Assembly (NCBI RefSeq): GCF_003096275.1
Contig: NZ_QENQ01000001.1
Location: forward strand, 1,025,923-1,089,922
Direction of reading: 5' to 3'
DNA from: Sphingomonas pokkalii
Lineage (GTDB): Bacteria > Pseudomonadota > Alphaproteobacteria > Sphingomonadales > Sphingomonadaceae
Length of the DNA stretch: 64,000 bases
Part shown: positions 1-11,078 of the stretch, piece after piece
How positions within the stretch are numbered: the first letter of the stretch is position 1
Layout: each line of letters opens with the position of its first letter
Program-made: the position numbers and the translations under genes
The notes under the pieces: generated by a model
The model's database searches: none
The model's input: only the letters and a program-made list of their open reading frames with translations
Told to the model about the DNA's origin: nothing

Positions 1-418
1 CCGGCATGATGCCGATCTTGCACTCGCCCGGCGTCAGCACGCCCGGGCAGTTCGGGCCGATCAGGCGCGACTTGGAGCCCGAAAGCGCGCGCTTCACCTT
101 CACCATGTCCAGCACCGGAATGCCTTCGGTGATCGCGACGATCAGCGGGATCTCGGCATCGATCGCCTCGAGGATCGAATCCGCCGCAAAGGGGGGCGGC
201 ACGTAGATCACGCTGGCATCGGCGCCGGTCTTGGACTTGGCTTCGGCGACCGTGTTGAACACGGGCAGGCCGATATGCGTGCTACCGCCCTTGCCGGGGG
301 TAACGCCGCCGACCATCTGCGTACCATAGGCAAGCGCCTGCTCGGTGTGGAACGTGCCGGTGGCACCGGTCATCCCCTGGACGATGACCTTGGTGTTCTT
401 GTCGACGAGGATGCTCAT
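1..418 (-). CDS. sucD: Succinyl-CoA ligase (ADP-forming) alpha subunit, C-terminus cut by window edge
   Basis: This is the N-terminal ~139 residues of SucD, the subunit of the TCA-cycle enzyme that interconverts succinyl-CoA and succinate. It supplies the CoA-binding Rossmann domain. The start reads [18 protein letters not shown], followed by [23 protein letters not shown] and the IGPNCPG loop, all typical of SucD; the phosphohistidine half lies beyond the window. The ATG at 418 sits directly next to the stop of the upstream exported-protein gene, so the two are probably translated in one message with mdh. The beta subunit gene sucC is not between mdh and sucD here. The identification is secure; only the missing 3' end is unknown. 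Confidence 0.95.
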   Translation of the reverse strand, partial: MSILVDKNTKVIVQGMTGATGTFHTEQALAYGTQMVGGVTPGKGGSTHIGLPVFNTVAEAKSKTGADASVIYVPPPFAADSILEAIDAEIPLIVAITEGIPVLDMVKVKRALSGSKSRLIGPNCPGVLTPGECKIGIMP

Positions 419-4051
<3,633 letters not shown>

Positions 4052-4094
4052 CATCTTCTCCCTGTTCCTCCGGGACATCCCGGAGCCCATTGTC

Positions 4095-4122
4095 ATTGTA
4101 GAACGGGAGCGTGGACGTACAA
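4095..4122 (-). promoter_or_regulatory. Possible sigma-70 promoter of the GH2 gene
   Basis: On the minus strand TACAAT (5 of 6 to the -10 consensus) occupies 4100 down to 4095, with TTGTAC about 16 bases upstream at 4122-4117. It would give a leader of roughly 35 bases before the GH2 start. The -35 match is weak, so this is tentative. Confidence 0.35.
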
Positions 4123-4132
4123 CGTGGTCTGA

Positions 4133-5245
4133 TCAATCCGCTCCATGGCCCTTGGCCAGATACGCATCGGACTGCATTTCGAGCAGGCGGGAAACGGTGC
4201 GGTCGAACTCGAACCGGCCGTCTCCGGTTTCGTAGAGATGCTCCGGCGCGGCATCGGCGGCGGCGAGCAGTTTCACCTTATGCTCGTACAGCGCGTCGAC
4301 CAGCGTGACGAAGCGTGCGGCTTCGTTGCGGTTCTCCGGCCCCAGCTTGGGGATGCCGACCAGGATGACGGTGTGGAAGCGTCGGGCGATGGCGAGATAG
4401 TCTGGCGCCCCGCGCGCCTCGCCGCAGAGCCGCTTGAACGAAAAGACCGCGACGCCCTTCACGCATTTCGGCACCAGAATCTCGCGTCCGCCGGGGATCG
4501 GCACCTCGCAGGTGGGGACGCGGGCGCGGTCCTCCACCGGATAGTCGGTAAGGCGGAAGAAGGCGGCGGAGAGGGCGGCGGTGGCCTCGGGGCCGTTGGG
4601 CACCAGCCAGGTGTCGACGCTGCCCAGCCGGTCGCGCCGGTAGTCGACCGGGCCGTTGAGCGCCAGCACGTCCATCTTCTCGCCGATCAGGTCGATGAAC
4701 GGCAGGAACAGCTGGCGGTTGAGCCCGTCCTTGTAGAGATCCTGGGGCGGCCGGTTGGAGGTCGCGACGACCGTAAGCCCATGCGCCATCATCGCGGTGA
4801 ACAGCCGCGAGAGAATCATCGCGTCGGGCGGGTTGTTCACCACCAGCTCGTCGAAGGCGAGCAGGCGGACGTCGTCGGCCAGCGCGTCGGCGACGGCGGT
4901 CACCGGGTCGGCCGTATCCTTCTGCCGCTCGACGTTCAGCCGTTCGTGCACTTCCAGCATGAATTCGTGGAAATGGACGCGGCGTTTCCTGCGGATGTCG
5001 AGGCTGTCGAAGAACAGGTCCATCAGCATCGATTTACCGCGGCCGACCCCGCCCCACAGATACAGCCCGCGCGGCACCGCCGGCTTGCGGCCGGTGAGCT
5101 TCCACAGCACGCTGCCCTTGCGCGGGGCGGCCTGCAACGCCTGGGCCAGCGCATCGAGCTGCGCGGCGGCGGCTTCCTGCTCGCGATCGGGGCGAAGCTC
5201 GCCGGCGGAGACGAGGGCGCGGTAGCGATCGAGAACGCGGGTCAT
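4133..5245 (-). CDS. zapE: Cell division protein ZapE (AFG1-like ATPase)
   Basis: A 370-residue AFG1/ZapE-family P-loop ATPase, which associates with the FtsZ ring in bacteria. The Walker A motif is GGVGRGKSMLMD, preceded by the family signature GLYLWG; FHEFMLEVHERL and the Walker B LLAFDELVVNN follow, then the sensor VVATSNRPPQDLYKDGLNR. Length fits the family. The gene lies between sdhB and the GH2 gene on the same strand. The Shine-Dalgarno is weak, but the protein start MTRVLDRYRALV is typical. Confidence 0.94.
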   Translation of the reverse strand: MTRVLDRYRALVSAGELRPDREQEAAAAQLDALAQALQAAPRKGSVLWKLTGRKPAVPRGLYLWGGVGRGKSMLMDLFFDSLDIRRKRRVHFHEFMLEVHERLNVERQKDTADPVTAVADALADDVRLLAFDELVVNNPPDAMILSRLFTAMMAHGLTVVATSNRPPQDLYKDGLNRQLFLPFIDLIGEKMDVLALNGPVDYRRDRLGSVDTWLVPNGPEATAALSAAFFRLTDYPVEDRARVPTCEVPIPGGREILVPKCVKGVAVFSFKRLCGEARGAPDYLAIARRFHTVILVGIPKLGPENRNEAARFVTLVDALYEHKVKLLAAADAAPEHLYETGDGRFEFDRTVSRLLEMQSDAYLAKGHGAD

Positions 5246-5337
5246 GGAAGGCAGGTCACCAAAAGGAACGAGCCGCCGGGCCGTTGGGCCAGGCGGCTCG
5301 TGATCATCGTATCAGAGCGAAGGTTGATCCGTGGCGT

Positions 5338-6120
5338 TCAAAGCACGCGCTCGGCGGCCAGCTTCTTTACCTCGGCGATCGCCTTGGCCGGGCTCAGGCC
5401 CTTCGGACATGCGTTCGCGCAGTTCATGATCGTGTGGCAGCGATACAGGCGGAACGGATCCTCGAGCTGGTCGAGCCGCTCGCCGGTCATCTCGTCGCGC
5501 GAATCGGCAAGCCAGCGATAGGCCTGGAGCAGGATCGCCGGGCCGAGGAACTTGTCGCTGTTCCACCAGTAGCTCGGGCACGAGGTCGAGCAGCAGGCGC
5601 ACAGGATGCACTCGTAGAGGCCATCCAGCTTCTCGCGATCCTTGGGGCTCTGCAGGCGCTCCTTGCCCGAAGGCGTGGTGGTCACGGTCTGCAGCCACGG
5701 CTTGATCGAGGCGTATTGCGCATAGAAGTGCGTGAAATCGGGGACCAGGTCCTTGATCACGTCCATGTGCGGCAGCGGGGTGATCTGCACCTCTCCCTTC
5801 ACGTCCTCGATCGCCGTGGTGCAGGCGAGGCCGTTCTTGCCGCCGATGTTCATCGAGCAGGAACCGCAAATGCCCTCGCGGCACGAGCGGCGGAACGTCA
5901 GCGACGAATCCTGCTCGCCCTTGATCTTGATCAGCGCGTCGAGAACCATCGGGCCGCAATCGTCGAGGTCCACTTCGAACGTGTCGTAGCGCGGGTTCTC
6001 GCCCGAATCGGGGTCGTAGCGGTAGATCTTGAACTTCTTGACCCGCGTGGCCTCGGGGCTCGCCTTGTGCTCCTGGCCCTTGGTGATGCGGCTGTTCTTG
6101 GGCAGGCGGAATTCGGCCAT
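5338..6120 (-). CDS. sdhB: Succinate dehydrogenase iron-sulfur subunit
   Basis: A 260-residue SdhB, the electron-transfer subunit of membrane-bound complex II. Ligands for all three clusters are visible: [16 protein letters not shown] for the [2Fe-2S] centre, and [13 protein letters not shown] with [17 protein letters not shown] for the [4Fe-4S] and [3Fe-4S] centres. The ATG at 6120 is chosen because GAGGAAG lies 8 bases upstream; a GTG nine bases earlier would overlap the spacing. sdhA, sdhC and sdhD are not in this window: the upstream neighbours are two protease genes, with a 96-bp gap, so this gene may have its own promoter. Confidence 0.96.
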   Translation of the reverse strand: MAEFRLPKNSRITKGQEHKASPEATRVKKFKIYRYDPDSGENPRYDTFEVDLDDCGPMVLDALIKIKGEQDSSLTFRRSCREGICGSCSMNIGGKNGLACTTAIEDVKGEVQITPLPHMDVIKDLVPDFTHFYAQYASIKPWLQTVTTTPSGKERLQSPKDREKLDGLYECILCACCSTSCPSYWWNSDKFLGPAILLQAYRWLADSRDEMTGERLDQLEDPFRLYRCHTIMNCANACPKGLSPAKAIAEVKKLAAERVL

Positions 6121-6216
6121 TCCTGTCACTTCCTCTTTCGCTTCGGCGCGACGCGTCTTTGCGGGGCGAGCTATGCCTTTCGCATCCGCAGCGCAAGTGT
6201 CCTTTGGATCGCGGGT

Positions 6217-6792
6217 CTAGATCACGTCCAGCACAAGGCCGAGATCGCGGGCTTCCTGCGCCTCGATATACCAATTGTCGGGTGCGCGGCGGCGCAGTTC
6301 CTCGAAATCGACGCGCGATCCGGCAACCAGCGCCCGGAAGCCCTCTTCCTCGATGCGGATCGAATGCTCGATCTCGTTGAGCTTGGCCTTGAGAATCGCC
6401 GGCAGCATGCGCAGCGGGCCCGATAGCTCCAGTGCGGAATGCATCTGCCGTTCGTGCAGCATCAATCGGGTGGTGCGCGTGAGAAAGCGTTTGTCTACCG
6501 GGAAGCCGGACATGAAGGTCGCGCCCGCCGAATAGACCGCCACCTTGCCCAGGAAGAGCAGCTCGCGCCCGCTCTGGTCGTGGAGCAGCCGCAGCTCGTC
6601 GGCCATGAGGCGGGCCACCTCGGGATCGCCGCCGAGCGTGGAGAGCGCGAAGACAAGCGGCCCCTCCTCCGGGGCTGCGAGCATCTGCTCGCGAAAGCGC
6701 TGGTACATCGCGTCGTCGACATTGCCTTGCAGCCGCACATGTGGCGCGGCGAGCAGCGGATAGCGCTGGAGCGGGCTGGTGGAGTCGGTCAT
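6217..6792 (-). CDS. ClpP-fold (S14-like) serine protease with a complete predicted triad
   Basis: A 191-residue cytoplasmic protein of the ClpP/crotonase fold. Ser88 in AVYSAGATFM and His113 in RLMLHERQ are 25 residues apart, as in classical ClpP, and Asp172 in APDNWYIEAQEA aligns with the ClpP triad Asp; the C-terminal EAQEARDLGLV matches the ClpP C-terminal signature. The protein is divergent from housekeeping ClpP (no MIHQP, different N-terminal loops), so it is unlikely to be the main clpP. It lies 36 bp downstream of a C13-type protease gene on the same strand, suggesting a two-gene unit. Substrate and partner ATPase are unknown. Confidence 0.8.
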   Translation of the reverse strand: MTDSTSPLQRYPLLAAPHVRLQGNVDDAMYQRFREQMLAAPEEGPLVFALSTLGGDPEVARLMADELRLLHDQSGRELLFLGKVAVYSAGATFMSGFPVDKRFLTRTTRLMLHERQMHSALELSGPLRMLPAILKAKLNEIEHSIRIEEEGFRALVAGSRVDFEELRRRAPDNWYIEAQEARDLGLVLDVI

Positions 6793-6828
6793 CCGCCGCC
6801 AACCGGCGAGCCGGGACGTGGTTCCGCC

Positions 6829-7812
6829 TCAGGGCTGGAGCGCATCCGTCGCCGGCGCGCCCACGGGGGGCGTATCGACCTTCGGCATCCGCGCTTCCAG
6901 CGGCGCAAGCCAGCGTGCGACGCCGTCGCCGATCGTTACCTGCGGATGCGATGGATCGAGCCGGCCCTCGCGTTCCCAGCCGATGATCCTTTGGCGCGCC
7001 TCGGTCGCCGCATCGGCGAGCGGCTGGGCCTTGCGCAGCGCGTGGTTGAGCAGCGCGTCGCCGAAAAACGTCCAGTCATTCTCGGCGCGGCACCCGAACG
7101 ACGAACGCGTCGCGGATGCGGCGGTAAGGATGGCGGTGGTATCGCTCATCAGTCGCGGCACGAACGCACCCGAATAGCAGGCGGAAAGCAGCAACAGTCG
7201 ATTGCGGATGCCCAGGCCGTCGAGCAGGGCCGCGAGTCGGGCGGGCGAAAGAACGCCGAAGCCCTGGTCGCCGTCATGATAGGCGATGCCGGCATCGGGG
7301 GCGCCGTGCGCGGTGACGAACAGGATCAGGGCATCCTCGTTCCGGTCCATCAGCTCGGCGACGCGGGCGAGGGCGAGGGTGAGCGCGGTGATGCTGCCGG
7401 ACGGCAGCGGCGGCGCGCCCCGGCCGTCTCCGCCGGCGAGCACCAGCGATCGCCCCTCGGCATCGTAGCGGCGGGTCAGCACGCGCGCGCTTTCGCGGGC
7501 TTCGCGCGCGAACACCGGGTCGCTGTCCAGCGCCACGCTCACCACATAGGCATCGACGACGCCCTTGCGCCCCGGCTGCAGCCCGGCGAGGGCCGCCGTC
7601 AGCCGGCGCTGATCGGCCAGCATCGCCTGGGGGCTGCGGCCCCGTTGCAGCTCCGGTCCGCTTTCCAGTCCGTCGATCCCCGAATCACCGGAGACGAGGC
7701 CGGGCCATTCGGTGCGATGCTCCGGTGGCTGCTGCTGCTGCGCGACGGCGGGCAGGGCGCCCGAAAGCGCGAGCATCACGGCAACGGCGGACGCATATAA
7801 CCGGAACTGCAT
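6829..7812 (-). CDS. Exported C13 (legumain/caspase-like) peptidase
   Basis: A 327-residue protein with a signal peptide (MQFRLYASAVAVMLALSGAL, cleavage near VAQ) and a caspase/legumain-like fold. The dyad is His169 in LFVTAHGAPD and Cys212 in LLLLSACYSGAF, each following a hydrophobic strand as expected of clan CD peptidases (family C13). The ATG at 7812 is the only start that gives a signal peptide; longer reading through to 9081 is shadow sequence antisense to the next gene. It is followed 36 bp later by a ClpP-fold protease, and faces the sorbosone-dehydrogenase gene across a 114-bp divergent promoter region. Physiological substrate unknown. Confidence 0.82.
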   Translation of the reverse strand: MQFRLYASAVAVMLALSGALPAVAQQQQPPEHRTEWPGLVSGDSGIDGLESGPELQRGRSPQAMLADQRRLTAALAGLQPGRKGVVDAYVVSVALDSDPVFAREARESARVLTRRYDAEGRSLVLAGGDGRGAPPLPSGSITALTLALARVAELMDRNEDALILFVTAHGAPDAGIAYHDGDQGFGVLSPARLAALLDGLGIRNRLLLLSACYSGAFVPRLMSDTTAILTAASATRSSFGCRAENDWTFFGDALLNHALRKAQPLADAATEARQRIIGWEREGRLDPSHPQVTIGDGVARWLAPLEARMPKVDTPPVGAPATDALQP

Positions 7813-7926
7813 TCGGGCCGATCCTCCCGGAACAGGGAACCCGCATCCTTGCCCGCCTGCTCGCGAAGTCAAGCATTTGGCAGAAACGGATTGGCTTCCC
7901 CCGCGCCGCCGCTTATCGCAGGCGCC

Positions 7927-9312
7927 ATGCTCAAGCGTCTCCTGATCGCCCTCGCCCTGCTCGTCGTCGCCGGTGCCGGCGCCTGGTACTGGCTCAGCCG
8001 GCCGGACGTTGCCACGCTGAACGACGTTGCGGTCACCGGCCGCGAGCCCGAAATCACCGAACCCCGCTACCAGACGGTGCCGACCGTGGGCGTCGCCAAG
8101 GCGGTCGGCTGGCCGGCAGGCGCCATGCCGAAGGCGGCGCCGGGGCTGAAGGTGCAGGCCTTTGCCGCCAAGCTGGATCACCCGCGCTGGCTCTATCAGC
8201 TGCCCAACGGCGATATCCTGGTGGCCGAGACCAACTCGCCCCCGCGTGACAAGGGCGGAATTACCGGTTGGGTCATGGGCCTCCTGATGAACAGGGCGGG
8301 CGCGGGCGTCGCTTCGGCCAATCGCATCACGCTGCTGCGCGACGGCGATGGCGACGGCGTGGCGGAAACGCGGACCGTGTTCCTCAGCGGGCTGAACTCG
8401 CCCAGCGGCATGGCACTGGCGAATGGCTGGCTCTATGTCGCCAACACCGATGCCCTGGTCCGCTATCCCTATCGGGAAGGGCAGACGCAGATCACCGCCA
8501 AGCCGCAGAAGATCCTGGCGCTGCCGGGCGGCGGCAATCACTGGGCGCGCAACGTGGTGGCGTCGATCGACGGCAAGAGCCTCTATGTCAGCATCGGCTC
8601 GGCCTCGAACATCGCCGAGGACGGGCTGGAGGAAGAAGGCCCGATCTACACCGCCGAAAGCCCCGCCCAGATGGCGGCGGCCGCATCCCAGCCGACCAAT
8701 CGGGCGGTGATCCTGGAGGTCGATCCCGAGCACAAGACCAGCCGCATCTTCGCCTGGGGCATCCGCAACGCCAACGGCATGGCGTTCGAACCCAAGACCG
8801 GGGCACTGTGGGCGGTGGTGAATGAGCGCGACATGCTGGGTTCGGACATGCCGCCCGATTATATGAGCCGCGTCGATCTCGGCGCCTTTTTCGGCTGGCC
8901 CTGGCAATATTGGGGCGGGTATGAAGACAAGCGCGTCACGCCGGGCCGGCCGGACCTGCGCGAATATGTCCGCCGCCCCGACTTCGCGCTGGGCGCGCAC
9001 ACCGCGCCGCTGGGCCTGACCTTCGCCGATGGCGCACGACTGGGCGATAGCTATGCGAACGGCGCCTTTGTCGGCCTGCATGGCTCGTGGAACCGTCAGC
9101 CGCCCTCGGGCTACAAGGTGGTGTTCGTGGCGTTCGGCGACAACGGTTTCCCCGCCAAGGGCAGCAAGCCGCAGGACGTGCTGACCGGTTTCCTCAACGC
9201 CAAGGGTGAGGCGCAGGGCCGGCCAGTGGCGGTGATCACCGGTGCCGGCGGTGCGCTGCTGGTCGCGGACGATGTCGGCAACACCGTATGGCGGGTGAGC
9301 GCGGCGCGCTGA
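7927..9312 (+). CDS. Sorbosone-dehydrogenase-family (PQQ-type beta-propeller) protein, membrane anchored
   Basis: A 461-residue protein with one N-terminal membrane segment (LLIALALLVVAGAGAWYW) and a beta-propeller facing the periplasm. It resembles L-sorbosone dehydrogenase/YliI-type soluble aldose dehydrogenases: FAAKLDHPRWLYQLPNGDIL, VAETNSPP, a GGGNHWARNVV strand, WGIRNANGMAFEP, VVNERDMLGSD and GLHGSWNR. Members oxidise aldoses with PQQ, but whether this one binds PQQ cannot be decided by eye. No quinoprotein cytochrome is adjacent. The ATG at 7927 is chosen because translation from 7849 adds only low-complexity sequence ahead of the membrane anchor. Confidence 0.85.
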   Translation: MLKRLLIALALLVVAGAGAWYWLSRPDVATLNDVAVTGREPEITEPRYQTVPTVGVAKAVGWPAGAMPKAAPGLKVQAFAAKLDHPRWLYQLPNGDILVAETNSPPRDKGGITGWVMGLLMNRAGAGVASANRITLLRDGDGDGVAETRTVFLSGLNSPSGMALANGWLYVANTDALVRYPYREGQTQITAKPQKILALPGGGNHWARNVVASIDGKSLYVSIGSASNIAEDGLEEEGPIYTAESPAQMAAAASQPTNRAVILEVDPEHKTSRIFAWGIRNANGMAFEPKTGALWAVVNERDMLGSDMPPDYMSRVDLGAFFGWPWQYWGGYEDKRVTPGRPDLREYVRRPDFALGAHTAPLGLTFADGARLGDSYANGAFVGLHGSWNRQPPSGYKVVFVAFGDNGFPAKGSKPQDVLTGFLNAKGEAQGRPVAVITGAGGALLVADDVGNTVWRVSAAR

Positions 9313-9330
9313 TCCCGGCAGCGAAGGCCC

Positions 9331-9636
9331 TCAGGCCAGCAGTCGGGGGCCGTCCTTCTCCAGCATTTCGCGGACCTTGCCGGCGAACAGCGCGAGCATT
9401 GCCGGCAACCCGACCTCGGCATGGATATGGGTGTCTTCCACGTCGAGCCGGCACGCCACCGTCTGGCCCATCGCGCCGACGGTGAAATGCATGCTGTCGC
9501 CGTCCCAGCGATGCTCCACGGTGGCGCCGCCGGGGATCTTGTCCGCCAGCCGGCCGATCTTGGAATCGATCCGTGCCCGTGCCTGCGCGCGGTGCAACTG
9601 GTGCGGAATATCGACCCGGATCGTTTGCGACATCAT
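9331..9636 (-). CDS. Polyhydroxyalkanoic-acid-system family protein
   Basis: A ~101-residue protein matching the small PHA-granule-region family (PF09650-like): [20 protein letters not shown] at the start, then [19 protein letters not shown], ending [15 protein letters not shown]. The function of the family is poorly defined. Two adjacent ATGs (9636, 9633) are possible; the upstream VOC gene stop overlaps them, so the two genes are translationally coupled. No PHA synthase is nearby. It converges with the sorbosone-dehydrogenase gene across 18 bp. Confidence 0.8.
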   Translation of the reverse strand: MMSQTIRVDIPHQLHRAQARARIDSKIGRLADKIPGGATVEHRWDGDSMHFTVGAMGQTVACRLDVEDTHIHAEVGLPAMLALFAGKVREMLEKDGPRLLA

Positions 9637-10049
9637 TTTGCGAACACCATCGCGTCATCGGCGAAGGCCTTGAATTCCAGGGCGTTCCCGCTGGGATCGC
9701 GGAAGAACATCGTCGCCTGTTCGCCCACCTGCCCCTGGAAGCGGATATGCGGCGCGATGCCGAAGGCGATGCCGGTCGCTTCCAGTCGGGCCGCCAGCGC
9801 GTGCCAATCCGCCATCGTCAGCACCACGCCGAAATGCGGCACCGGCACGTCGTGCCCGTCCACCCGGTTCTCCACCGCGACCGGTTTCGCGGCGGGATCG
9901 AGATGCGCGACGATCTGGTGGCCGAAAAGGTCGAAGTCGATCCACTGCGCGCAGGAGCGGCCCTCCGGGCAGCCCAGCAGTTCGCCATAGAAGGCGCGGG
10001 CAGCGGCGAGGTCGTGGACCGGGAAAGCGAGATGAAAGGGGCGTGGCAT
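9633..10049 (-). CDS. VOC (glyoxalase/bleomycin-resistance fold) family protein
   Basis: A 138-residue single VOC-domain protein. [20 protein letters not shown] is the typical first beta-alpha unit with a metal-ligand-type His; [12 protein letters not shown] begins the second half, and [14 protein letters not shown] carries the usual terminal Glu. Such proteins are metal-dependent lyases, isomerases or dioxygenases; the substrate is not predictable. The stop codon overlaps the start of the PHA-system gene. The ATG at 10049 is chosen because the reading frame upstream is out of character with the VOC fold. Confidence 0.85.
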   Translation of the reverse strand: MPRPFHLAFPVHDLAAARAFYGELLGCPEGRSCAQWIDFDLFGHQIVAHLDPAAKPVAVENRVDGHDVPVPHFGVVLTMADWHALAARLEATGIAFGIAPHIRFQGQVGEQATMFFRDPSGNALEFKAFADDAMVFAK

Positions 10050-10096
10050 GGCGTTCGGTCTAGCCTCCGCCCACCGCCGCGACAACGCGGCAAATA

Positions 10097-10894
10097 TCAA
10101 GCGTCGGCCAGGGTTTCGCCGCGATGCCACCGCCGTAGATTGGCCCGCGCCTCCTGCACGAAGGCGGAACGGCGCAGCACGCCGATCAGCGTGTCCGCGA
10201 TCCAGCGGCCCGGATTGCGCAGCGGCCGGCGGAACTGGATCAGCAGGACGATGCGGGTATGGGCGCTGTCGTTCCACACCTCGTGGTCATAGGTATCGTC
10301 GAACACCAGGGTTTCGCCCTCGGCCCAGCGGACGACCCTGCTGCCGATTCGCATCCGCACGTCGCCGTCGCGCGGCACCACCAGCCCCAGATGGCAGGTT
10401 ATCAGCCCCTTGGTCACGCCGCGATGGGGTGGGATATGGGTGCCGGGCGCCAGGATCGAGAAGATCGCGCTGTTGAGGCCGGGCACCTGCTCGATCAGCC
10501 GCGAGGTATGCGGACAACGGGCAAGGTTCTCGTCGATCCGGTAGCCATAGCCCCACAGGAACAGGCTGCGCCATTTGCCCGGTACCGCGATCGCGCGGTG
10601 ATCGGGGGAGATGGCGGCGAGCGACGGCGCGCCCGGCTGGGCGGCGATCGCCGCCAGCGCTTCGTTGCGGATCGCTTCCCAATCGGCGCGCAACACCGCC
10701 GTCCAGGGAAAGGCGCGCATGTCGAGCACGGGCGCATTCGGCACCAGCGAGGAAGCGGCGATCAGCCGGTCGAAGGTACCGCGCAGGTGCTTGCCCCAGC
10801 GCAGCAGCAAGGGCCGCCGGCACGGCAGCGAATCGGAAGCGGCGGCGGCTTCGCCCGGCAGCCCGATCGGCGCATCGCTGGTGGCAACGTCCAC
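10097..10894 (-). CDS. Aspartyl/asparaginyl beta-hydroxylase-family dioxygenase
   Basis: A 265-residue Fe(II)/2-oxoglutarate dioxygenase of the AspH/LpxO family. Visible are [20 protein letters not shown], the first iron ligand in [11 protein letters not shown], and the second His in [12 protein letters not shown] followed by [11 protein letters not shown], whose Arg would bind 2-oxoglutarate. The GTG at 10894 is favoured: GGGGAAG stands 6 bases upstream, whereas a TTG two codons earlier would touch that site. Substrate could be a protein side chain or lipid A fatty acid; context does not decide. It is divergent from the M16 peptidase gene across 184 bp, which includes a 15-bp dyad centred on 10998. 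Confidence 0.85.
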   Translation of the reverse strand: MDVATSDAPIGLPGEAAAASDSLPCRRPLLLRWGKHLRGTFDRLIAASSLVPNAPVLDMRAFPWTAVLRADWEAIRNEALAAIAAQPGAPSLAAISPDHRAIAVPGKWRSLFLWGYGYRIDENLARCPHTSRLIEQVPGLNSAIFSILAPGTHIPPHRGVTKGLITCHLGLVVPRDGDVRMRIGSRVVRWAEGETLVFDDTYDHEVWNDSAHTRIVLLIQFRRPLRNPGRWIADTLIGVLRRSAFVQEARANLRRWHRGETLADA

Positions 10895-11078
10895 GCGCAA
10901 CTTCCCCGCAACTTTCGCGTTTCGCCCGAACTTCGGTGCTGCAACGCAACAATTCCTGATTCCGGTCTAGGCCGTCACTTGGGTCCAAAACATGGCGCCG
11001 CCATGGATTCTTGTGGCGTACATTCGGCAGAAAGGTTGCCGGTGGCATGTGGCACCACTCGCCTCTAGAAAGGCCTCC

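Noticed and set aside
7813..9081. N-terminal extension of the C13 peptidase reading frame
   Set aside because: It is antisense to the sorbosone-dehydrogenase gene, and the ATG at 7812 gives a proper signal peptide.
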